Source: Klebsiella sp. RHBSTW-00484
GTDB taxonomy: Bacteria > Pseudomonadota > Gammaproteobacteria > Enterobacterales > Enterobacteriaceae
DNA: 64,000 nucleotides
Direction: 5' to 3'
NCBI RefSeq assembly: GCF_013705725.1
Contig: NZ_CP055481.1
Span: forward strand, 1,674,001-1,738,000
Within the stretch, counting starts at the first letter, position 1. Every line of letters starts with the position of its first letter. Below the pieces are notes generated by a model that saw only the letters and a list, made by a program, of their open reading frames with translations, was not told where the DNA came from and did not search any database. This document shows positions 57,937 through 64,000 of the stretch, one piece after another. The position numbers were made by a program, and so were the translations under genes.

Positions 57937-59415
57937 ATGATACCTGTGGTCGCGCTTGTCGGGCGCCCTAATGTTGGAAAATCCACGCTTTTCAACCGTT
58001 TAACGCGCACTCGTGATGCGTTGGTCGCGGATTTTCCGGGGCTGACTCGTGACCGTAAGTACGGTCGTGCTGAAGTAGAAGGTCGCGAATTTATCTGCAT
58101 TGATACCGGCGGGATCGACGGTAACGAAGAGGGTGTAGAAACGCGGATGGCAGAACAATCGCTGCTGGCGATTGAAGAAGCGGACGTGGTGCTGTTTATG
58201 GTCGATGCGCGCGCGGGCTTGATGCCTGCGGATTCAGCAATCGCCAAGCATCTGCGCTCTCGCGAAAAACCGACCTTCCTGGTGGCGAACAAAACTGACG
58301 GTATCGATGCCGATCAGGCAGTTGCTGATTTCTGGTCATTGGGTTTGGGTGAAATTTATCCGATTGCTGCTTCGCATGGTCGCGGTGTGACCAGTTTGCT
58401 GGAGCACGTCCTGCTGCCGTGGGTTGACGAAGTGAACCCGCCAGAAGAAGTGGACGAAGACGCAGAATATTGGGCAAAGTTTGAAGCAGAGCAGAACGGC
58501 GAAGAAATTGAAGAGCCGGAAGATGACTTTAACCCGCAGGATCTGCCGATCAAACTGGCAATTGTCGGTCGCCCGAACGTCGGTAAGTCAACGCTCACCA
58601 ACCGCATTCTGGGTGAAGACCGCGTGGTGGTCTACGATATGCCCGGCACCACTCGCGACAGCATTTATATCCCCATGCAGCGCGATGAGCGTGAATACGT
58701 ACTCATCGATACCGCGGGCGTGCGTAAGCGCGGCAAAATCACTGATGTCGTAGAGAAATTCTCAGTTATCAAAACCCTCCAGGCGATTGAAGACGCCAAC
58801 GTGGTGATGTTGGTGATTGATGCCCGCGAAGGTATTTCCGATCAGGATCTGTCCCTGCTGGGCTTTATTCTCAACAGCGGCCGTTCGCTGGTGATTGTCG
58901 TCAACAAATGGGATGGTCTGAGCCAGGAAGTCAGAGAGCAGGTTAAAGAAACTCTGGACTTCCGTTTGGGCTTTATCGACTTTGCTCGCGTGCACTTTAT
59001 CTCCGCACTGCATGGTAGCGGCGTAGGCAACCTGTTTGAATCCGTACGCGAAGCGTATGACAGCGCAACCCGTCGTGTGGGTACCGCGATGCTGACTCGT
59101 ATTATGACCATGGCGGCAGAGGATCATCAGCCACCGCTGGTACGCGGTCGTCGTGTGAAGCTGAAATATGCTCATGCCGGTGGTTATAATCCGCCAATTG
59201 TGGTAATCCATGGTAACCAGGTTAAAGACCTGCCGGATTCTTACAAACGCTATCTGATGAACTACTTCCGCAAATCGCTGGAAGTGATGGGTACGCCGAT
59301 TCGTATCCAGTTCAAAGAAGGGGAAAACCCGTTTGCTAATAAACGTAATACCCTGACGCCGAACCAGATGCGTAAGCGCAAGCGCCTAATCAAACATATC
59401 AAGAAAAGCAAATAA
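57937..59415 (+). CDS. der: Der (EngA), double-domain GTPase for 50S ribosome assembly
   Basis: 492 residues with two tandem GTPase domains, each with its own P-loop: [14 protein letters not shown] at about residue 8 and [14 protein letters not shown] at about residue 210. Switch motifs are DTGGIDG and DTAGVRK, and base-specificity motifs NKTD and NKWD. A KH-like C-terminal domain ends in [13 protein letters not shown]. An acidic linker ([12 protein letters not shown]) joins the domains. It is essential for late 50S maturation. Confidence 0.98.
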   Translation: MIPVVALVGRPNVGKSTLFNRLTRTRDALVADFPGLTRDRKYGRAEVEGREFICIDTGGIDGNEEGVETRMAEQSLLAIEEADVVLFMVDARAGLMPADSAIAKHLRSREKPTFLVANKTDGIDADQAVADFWSLGLGEIYPIAASHGRGVTSLLEHVLLPWVDEVNPPEEVDEDAEYWAKFEAEQNGEEIEEPEDDFNPQDLPIKLAIVGRPNVGKSTLTNRILGEDRVVVYDMPGTTRDSIYIPMQRDEREYVLIDTAGVRKRGKITDVVEKFSVIKTLQAIEDANVVMLVIDAREGISDQDLSLLGFILNSGRSLVIVVNKWDGLSQEVREQVKETLDFRLGFIDFARVHFISALHGSGVGNLFESVREAYDSATRRVGTAMLTRIMTMAAEDHQPPLVRGRRVKLKYAHAGGYNPPIVVIHGNQVKDLPDSYKRYLMNYFRKSLEVMGTPIRIQFKEGENPFANKRNTLTPNQMRKRKRLIKHIKKSK

Positions 59416-59439
59416 GCTATTCACCTGAATGAAGACCCC

Positions 59440-59468
59440 AAAGCCCGCATCTGTCGGGCTTTTTTATT
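59440..59468 (+). terminator. Terminator of der
   Basis: Stem aagcccg (59441-59447) and cgggctt (59455-59461), loop catctgt, then ttttattt. Confidence 0.9.
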
Positions 59469-59573
59469 TCTCGGGATCGCCAAATCGCTGATTAACAATA
59501 AACCTACTTGAGGCCGGCGTATAAATGTGCGAAAAATTAATCAGGATTAATACTTCTATGACATGAGGTCAAA

Positions 59574-59951
59574 ATGAAAAGATTTTTAGCTCTCCTGATA
59601 TTGTTTATTATCCCCATAACGTATGCCGCTGAATCACAACCCATTGAGCCTCGTATTAAGCCTGTTTATCCAGCTAAAACTGAGAAAAAAGGGATCTCAG
59701 GTCAGGTTAAGGCGCAATTTGATGTAGACGATAATGGCCTTGTCACTAACGTTCAGTTATTAAGCGCGGAACCTTCCGGAATGTTTGATAACGAGGTCAG
59801 GGCTGCCATGAAAAAATGGAAATATACAAAAGGGAAGCCTTCCAGCAATAACATTATCACTATTAATTTCACTCCGGGACCGTCTTCCGTAGAGGTACCT
59901 GCGCCAAACCAGCCGGGCAGCATTCAAAGCCGAGGAGTTCCCTTTAGATAA
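59574..59951 (+). CDS. Secreted stand-alone TonB C-terminal-domain protein
   Basis: 125 residues. A signal peptide (RFLALLILFIIPITYA, cleavage before AES) is followed by a single domain close to the C-terminal domain of TonB itself (GQVKAQFDVDDNGLVTNVQLLSAEPSGMFDNEVRAAMKKWKYTKGKPSS). The order in TonB is the same (GQVKVKFDV...NVQILSA..MFEREVK.AMRRWRYEPGKP). It has no retained membrane anchor, no proline-rich spacer and no ExbB/ExbD-contacting His helix, so it cannot transmit energy. A Pro-rich tail ends the protein. Base composition is more AT-rich than der. It is probably co-transcribed with the TolA-like gene 62 bases downstream. The function is unknown. Confidence 0.82.
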   Translation: MKRFLALLILFIIPITYAAESQPIEPRIKPVYPAKTEKKGISGQVKAQFDVDDNGLVTNVQLLSAEPSGMFDNEVRAAMKKWKYTKGKPSSNNIITINFTPGPSSVEVPAPNQPGSIQSRGVPFR

Positions 59952-60013
59952 AAATAATGTACCCGAAATAATATTTGGAGAATCATTTAAAAGAAGGAAT
60001 CAGGAACAGGGAT

Positions 60014-60403
60014 ATGAAAAAGATAATAATAGGTATTTTGGTCATCTTTACCAGCGGCTGTGTGCCGCTTCATCCTTCGGATTGCCATAAAACAACAGCG
60101 CTTGGGGACTGCAGTTCTGGGCGTTTCACTGACAAAGATGAGTATGGCAGGCAGGCGAGGGCGATTAAAGAGTCTATAGAGTCCCAGCTACCCGATCGCT
60201 ACGGATGGACGGGCAAAAAATGCAGGATACACGTGAGTTTTAGCTACGATGGACAACTGAATAGCATCACAACAAGTGAAGGTAACAAACAATATTGTGC
60301 CGCGCTGGTTGATGCCGCTAAACGGGCCACCTTTGCGCCGTTTACCAATGAGAAAATCTATGATGCGTTTTCTCAGTCGCGATTCAGCATGCAGGGTGAA
60401 TAA
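60014..60403 (+). CDS. Lipoprotein consisting of a TolA C-terminal (domain III-like) domain
   Basis: 129 residues from ATG 60014, preceded by caggaacaggg; an upstream TTG at 59975 is rejected. A short signal ends in FTSGC, a probable lipobox with Val at +2 favouring the outer membrane. Residues about 45-129 align with TolA domain III: YGRQARAIKESIESQL (TolA YAGQIKSAIES), KKCRIHVSFSYDGQLNS (TolA KTCTLRIKLAPDGMLLD), KQYCAALVDAAKRA (TolA ALCQAALAAAKLA), then IYDAFSQS. Both cysteines of the TolA-III disulfide are kept. It lacks the TolA membrane helix and long helical domain II. The cellular role is unknown. Confidence 0.8.
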   Translation: MKKIIIGILVIFTSGCVPLHPSDCHKTTALGDCSSGRFTDKDEYGRQARAIKESIESQLPDRYGWTGKKCRIHVSFSYDGQLNSITTSEGNKQYCAALVDAAKRATFAPFTNEKIYDAFSQSRFSMQGE

Positions 60404-60541
60404 AACGAAACTCGGTAGCTCGGCGGTGGACGGATAGCCTGTTTGTTATTAATGATCCTCCAGTTGCAACAACAGTTGCTCGGTCCCCACTCGCTGCAAA
60501 CGTGATAAAATGACGGAATATAAACGTCGTCAGGAGTCACC

Positions 60542-60760
60542 ATGGAATTTAATTGCCCTGTTTGCCATACGCCGCTTGATGTACAAGCCAATATCGCGCA
60601 CTGCGATCGTTGTGCTAAAGATTTTATTGTGGAAGCACGCTGCCCGGACTGCCACAAGCCGCTGGAAGTTTTAAAAGCTTGTGGCGCGGTAGATTATTTT
60701 TGCCAGAACGGACACGGACTGATTTCGAAAAAACGCGTGGAGTGGGTGGCTGTAGAGTAA
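60542..60760 (+). CDS. yfgJ: YfgJ, small zinc-ribbon protein
   Basis: 72 residues with two zinc-ribbon-like units: CPVC...CDRC and CPDC...C-(5-6)-C (CGAVDYFC). It is a close match to E. coli YfgJ (71 residues, DUF1407). It is probably a zinc-binding cytoplasmic protein; no function is known. The ribosome site is caggagtcacc. It converges on xseA, whose stop is 6 bases away. Confidence 0.93.
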   Translation: MEFNCPVCHTPLDVQANIAHCDRCAKDFIVEARCPDCHKPLEVLKACGAVDYFCQNGHGLISKKRVEWVAVE

Positions 60761-60766
60761 TCGATG

Positions 60767-62137
60767 TTACTTTTTCTTCGCCCGGGTTTTCTTCACGGAT
60801 GTCACCGTTTTTACCTCGCTCTCTACCCAGCCGTCGTTGAGGCGGGTAGTGAGTAAATCCCCCTCGTGTACCTGTTTGGTTTGCTTCAGGACTTTGCCGT
60901 CGCTGGAGGACGTTACGCTATAGCCGCGGGCTAGGGTCGCCAGTGGGCTAACGGCTTCCAGATGAGTCACCATATTACCAAAGCGCTCGCGCTGATCGCT
61001 TAAACGGGCTCGGATGTTTTCCGCCAGCCGGTATTCCAGTTGCTGAATACGGCTTTGGGCGCGATGAATACGCGGCTGTGGGTTTTGTTGATTCAGGCGT
61101 TGCGTGGCACGCTGCTGGCGCTGGTCGGCGCGTTTTATCTGCGTCTCAAGAGCGAAACGCATGCGCTGACGCAATCTTTCCAGCTCTGTTTGCTGACGGG
61201 CCAGGCGTAGCTGGGGATGCTGTTGCTGCAAGCGATGAAAAATCTGGGTAAAGCGACGATGCCGGTTGGCAAAGAAGTAGTCCATCGCCATCTCCAGACG
61301 TTGCTGCCCGGATTGTAGCTGGCGCAGTAGCTCCTGCTGATTACGGCTGACAATCTCTGCGGCTGCGGAAGGCGTTGGCGCGCGCAGATCGGCGACAAAA
61401 TCAGCAATGGTCACATCGGTTTCATGACCCACAGCGCTGACTACTGGAAGACGACTGGCAAAAATAGCCCGGGCTACCCGTTCGTCGTTAAAGCTCCACA
61501 AATCTTCCAGTGAACCGCCTCCGCGCCCGACAATTAACACATCGCATTCATTACGTGCGTTGGCAAGCTCAATGGCGCGAACGATTTGTCCTGGCGCATC
61601 ATCGCCCTGAACGGCGGTCGGGTAGATAATCACCGGCAGAGAGGGATCGCGACGCTTAAGTACGTGTAAAATATCGTGCAGCGCGGCCCCGGTTTTCGAC
61701 GTAATGACGCCGACACAGTGTGCTGGAGCGGGGAGTGCTTGTTTATGCTGTTGATCGAACAGCCCTTCCGCAGCCAAGGCTGCCTTAAGCTGTTCATATT
61801 TCTGCTGAAGCAGGCCTTCACCCGCAGGCTGCATGCTTTCGACGATGATTTGATAATCACCGCGCGGTTCATACAACGTAATGTTGGCGCGAACCAGCAC
61901 CTGTTGCCCATGCTGCGGACGAAACGTCACGCGGCGGTTGCTGTTGCGGAACATCGCGCAGCGAACCTGGGCGTTATCGTCTTTTAAAGTGAAGTACCAG
62001 TGACCTGAAGAGGGCTGACTGAAATTCGAGATCTCGCCGCTAATCCACACCTGACCCATTTCACGTTCCAGCAGCAAACGAACCGACTGGTTTAGGCGGC
62101 TAACCGTGTAAATTGAGGGGGATTGAGATGGCAACAT
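60767..62137 (-). CDS. xseA: Exodeoxyribonuclease VII large subunit
   Basis: 456 residues. An N-terminal OB fold ([42 protein letters not shown]) is followed by the catalytic domain with [30 protein letters not shown] and [31 protein letters not shown] long Arg/Gln-rich coiled coil (about 280-390) and a basic C-terminal tail complete the protein. With XseB it degrades single-stranded DNA to oligonucleotides. It is divergent from guaB. Confidence 0.97.
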   Translation of the reverse strand: MLPSQSPSIYTVSRLNQSVRLLLEREMGQVWISGEISNFSQPSSGHWYFTLKDDNAQVRCAMFRNSNRRVTFRPQHGQQVLVRANITLYEPRGDYQIIVESMQPAGEGLLQQKYEQLKAALAAEGLFDQQHKQALPAPAHCVGVITSKTGAALHDILHVLKRRDPSLPVIIYPTAVQGDDAPGQIVRAIELANARNECDVLIVGRGGGSLEDLWSFNDERVARAIFASRLPVVSAVGHETDVTIADFVADLRAPTPSAAAEIVSRNQQELLRQLQSGQQRLEMAMDYFFANRHRRFTQIFHRLQQQHPQLRLARQQTELERLRQRMRFALETQIKRADQRQQRATQRLNQQNPQPRIHRAQSRIQQLEYRLAENIRARLSDQRERFGNMVTHLEAVSPLATLARGYSVTSSSDGKVLKQTKQVHEGDLLTTRLNDGWVESEVKTVTSVKKTRAKKK

Positions 62138-62229
62138 GTGAGCAAGATCAAATTTTAAATCAGCAGGTTATTCAGTCGATAGTAACCTGCTGAGAGGGGA
62201 GCGCAAGTATTATTTTCAAAAAAGGGTAG

Positions 62230-62255
62230 ATGCAATCGGTTACGCTCTGTATAAT
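62230..62255 (+). promoter_or_regulatory. guaB promoter with PurR-type operator
   Basis: ATGCAATCGGTTACGC (62230-62245) resembles the PurR operator (ACGCAAACGTTTTCNT) with several mismatches. It is followed at 62250-62255 by a perfect TATAAT -10 box. PurR control of guaBA is known in E. coli. The start codon is 41 bases downstream. Confidence 0.68.
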
Positions 62256-62295
62256 GCCACGGCAATATTTATCCACCCAGGTCGAGATATTGCCC

Positions 62296-63762
62296 ATGCT
62301 ACGTATCGCTAAAGAAGCCCTGACGTTTGACGACGTCCTCCTCGTTCCAGCACATTCAACCGTTTTGCCAAATACCGCCGATCTCAGCACTCAACTGACG
62401 AAAACTATTCGTCTGAACATTCCTATGCTTTCCGCTGCAATGGATACCGTGACTGAAGCGCGTCTGGCGATTGCCCTGGCACAGGAAGGCGGCATCGGCT
62501 TTATTCATAAAAACATGTCCATTGAGCGCCAGGCTGAAGAAGTTAAGCGTGTGAAAAAACATGAATCCGGCGTGGTTTCCGACCCGCAGACTGTCCTGCC
62601 GACAACCACTCTGCGTGAAGTCAAAGAGCTGACCGAACGCAACGGTTTTGCCGGTTATCCGGTAGTGACTGAAGACAATGAATTGGTTGGTATCATCACC
62701 GGTCGTGACGTGCGTTTCGTTACTGACATGAACCAGCCAGTCAGCGTTTATATGACGCCGAAAGAGCGCCTGGTCACCGTGCGTGAAGGTGAAACCCGCG
62801 AAGTAGTGCTTGCCAAAATGCACGAAAAACGTGTTGAGAAAGCGCTAGTTGTTGATGACAGCTTCCATCTGCGCGGCATGATCACCGTTAAAGACTTCCA
62901 GAAAGCAGAACGTAAGCCAAACTCCTGTAAAGATGAGCATGGTCGCCTGCGCGTAGGCGCGGCGGTTGGTGCGGGTGCAGGTAACGAAGAGCGCGTTGAT
63001 GCGCTGGTTGCTGCGGGCGTTGACATTCTGCTGATCGACTCTTCCCATGGTCATTCTGAAGGTGTGTTGCAGCGTATCCGTGATACTCGCGCTAAATATC
63101 CTGACCTGCAAATCATCGGCGGTAACGTGGCGACCGGCGCGGGCGCACGTGCCCTGGCAGAAGCGGGCTGCAGCGCGGTCAAAGTGGGTATCGGCCCAGG
63201 TTCCATTTGTACGACTCGCATCGTGACTGGCGTGGGCGTTCCGCAGATTACCGCCGTTTCTGACGCGGTTGAAGCGCTGGAAGGCACCGGTATTCCGGTT
63301 ATTGCCGACGGCGGAATCCGTTTCTCTGGCGATATCGCCAAAGCGATTGCCGCAGGCGCTGCTGCCGTAATGGTTGGCTCCATGCTGGCCGGTACCGAAG
63401 AGTCTCCGGGCGAAATCGAACTCTATCAGGGTCGTTCTTACAAATCTTACCGCGGTATGGGTTCCCTTGGCGCGATGTCCAAAGGCTCTTCTGACCGCTA
63501 CTTCCAGACCGATAACGCCGCCGACAAACTGGTACCGGAAGGTATCGAAGGTCGCGTCGCTTATAAAGGTCGCCTGAAAGAGATCATTCACCAGCAGATG
63601 GGCGGCTTGCGCTCCTGTATGGGTCTGACCGGTTGTGGTACCATCGACACCCTACGGACCAAAGCGGAATTCGTGCGCATCAGCGGCGCGGGTATCCAGG
63701 AGAGCCACGTTCACGACGTGACGATCACCAAGGAATCGCCTAACTACCGCATGGGCTCCTGA
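62296..63762 (+). CDS. guaB: Inosine-5'-monophosphate dehydrogenase
   Basis: 488 residues from ATG 62296 ([21 protein letters not shown]), the E. coli length; the open frame upstream to 62230 is promoter DNA. The catalytic cysteine is in [18 protein letters not shown], and a pair of CBS domains (about 95-205) is inserted in the barrel. It oxidises IMP to XMP, the first committed step to GTP. It forms an operon with guaA. Confidence 0.99.
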   Translation: MLRIAKEALTFDDVLLVPAHSTVLPNTADLSTQLTKTIRLNIPMLSAAMDTVTEARLAIALAQEGGIGFIHKNMSIERQAEEVKRVKKHESGVVSDPQTVLPTTTLREVKELTERNGFAGYPVVTEDNELVGIITGRDVRFVTDMNQPVSVYMTPKERLVTVREGETREVVLAKMHEKRVEKALVVDDSFHLRGMITVKDFQKAERKPNSCKDEHGRLRVGAAVGAGAGNEERVDALVAAGVDILLIDSSHGHSEGVLQRIRDTRAKYPDLQIIGGNVATGAGARALAEAGCSAVKVGIGPGSICTTRIVTGVGVPQITAVSDAVEALEGTGIPVIADGGIRFSGDIAKAIAAGAAAVMVGSMLAGTEESPGEIELYQGRSYKSYRGMGSLGAMSKGSSDRYFQTDNAADKLVPEGIEGRVAYKGRLKEIIHQQMGGLRSCMGLTGCGTIDTLRTKAEFVRISGAGIQESHVHDVTITKESPNYRMGS

Positions 63763-63769
63763 TTTTCTT

Positions 63770-63798
63770 CGCCCGGCCATGCGCCGGGCGATTTATTT
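63770..63798 (+). terminator. Hairpin between guaB and guaA
   Basis: Stem cgcccgg (63770-63776) and ccgggcg (63784-63790), loop ccatgcg, then atttattt. The U-tract is interrupted, so it is probably a partial terminator or RNA-stability element inside the operon. Confidence 0.7.
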
Positions 63799-63830
63799 AA
63801 CCTGTATCACTTGCCTCGGAATTATCGTCA

Positions 63831-64000
63831 ATGACGGATAACATTCATAAACATCGTATTCTTATTCTGGACTTCGGTTCTCAGTACACCCAACTGGTGG
63901 CGCGTCGCGTTCGTGAATTAGGTGTCTATTGCGAACTGTGGGCATGGGACGTCACTGAAGCTCAAATTCGTGAGTTCAACCCTAACGGCATTATTCTTTC
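63831..64000 (+). CDS. guaA: GMP synthase, N-terminal part (runs off the window)
   Basis: 56 codons from ATG 63831 are visible: [20 protein letters not shown] and [20 protein letters not shown], the beginning of the class-I glutamine amidotransferase domain of GuaA. The product converts XMP to GMP. It follows guaB by 68 bases. Confidence 0.97.
   Translation, partial: MTDNIHKHRILILDFGSQYTQLVARRVRELGVYCELWAWDVTEAQIREFNPNGIIL

Overview
The window is a chromosomal segment of an enterobacterium. Gene content, gene order and protein lengths match the E. coli/Klebsiella glrR-glnB-hmp-glyA ... suhB-isc-sseB-sseA-pbpC-ndk-rodZ-hisS-der-xseA-guaBA backbone almost gene for gene. The accessory genes and an ISKpn26-like IS5 element suggest a Klebsiella/Raoultella/Enterobacter-type genome rather than E. 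coli, but the species cannot be fixed from the sequence alone. I see no tRNA, rRNA or CRISPR.

Layout. (1) 1-2722: end of glrK, then qseG, glrR (envelope-stress two-component system) and glnB (PII), with a 147-bp palindromic repeat just before glnB. (2) 2743-9902: an accessory sugar locus between glnB and hmp. A LacI-type regulator is divergent from a leftward operon of an AllA-like cupin, a PfkB kinase, a FucP-like transporter split by an IS5-family element, a fructose-6-phosphate aldolase and a glycerol dehydrogenase. (3) 9946-12764: hmp and glyA with recognisable NsrR and PurR sites. (4) 12777-23532: the yph locus. It comprises yphA (DoxX), yphH (ROK regulator), yphG (1093-residue mutarotase-like/TPR protein), yphF-E-D (sugar ABC importer), yphC (Zn dehydrogenase) and yphB (aldose 1-epimerase). 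(5) 23624-29547: hcaT without its hca operon, csiE, a DUF1007/NicO metal-transport pair, and two tandem copies of an unnamed 7-helix membrane protein. (6) 29730-39685: yfhR, suhB, trmJ, the complete iscRSUA-hscBA-fdx-iscX iron-sulfur operon and pepB. (7) 39800-42672: sseB, a third copy of the unnamed membrane protein, an AT-rich gap and sseA. (8) 42881-64000: yfhM-pbpC, ndk, rlmN, rodZ, ispG, hisS, yfgM, bamB, der, an accessory TonB-like/TolA-like secreted pair, yfgJ, xseA, guaB and the start of guaA.

How the genes work together. The accessory sugar locus reads as a complete ketose route: uptake, phosphorylation, aldol cleavage to dihydroxyacetone plus glyceraldehyde-3-phosphate, then dihydroxyacetone/glycerol interconversion. 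In this strain the transporter is broken by an IS with an intact 4-bp target duplication, so precise excision would restore the frame. The isc operon carries two IscR-type sites upstream of iscR. guaB and glyA carry PurR-like operators.

The best candidates for undescribed biology are three. First, a two-gene locus at 59574-60403 encodes a free secreted TonB C-terminal domain and a lipoprotein made of a TolA domain III. Second, there is a three-copy family of 7-helix membrane proteins, two of them beside a NicO transporter and sharing a PGH-x-K-like motif with it. Third, a small lipoprotein-like frame upstream of rlmN can be reached by a -1 slip on a run of seven T.
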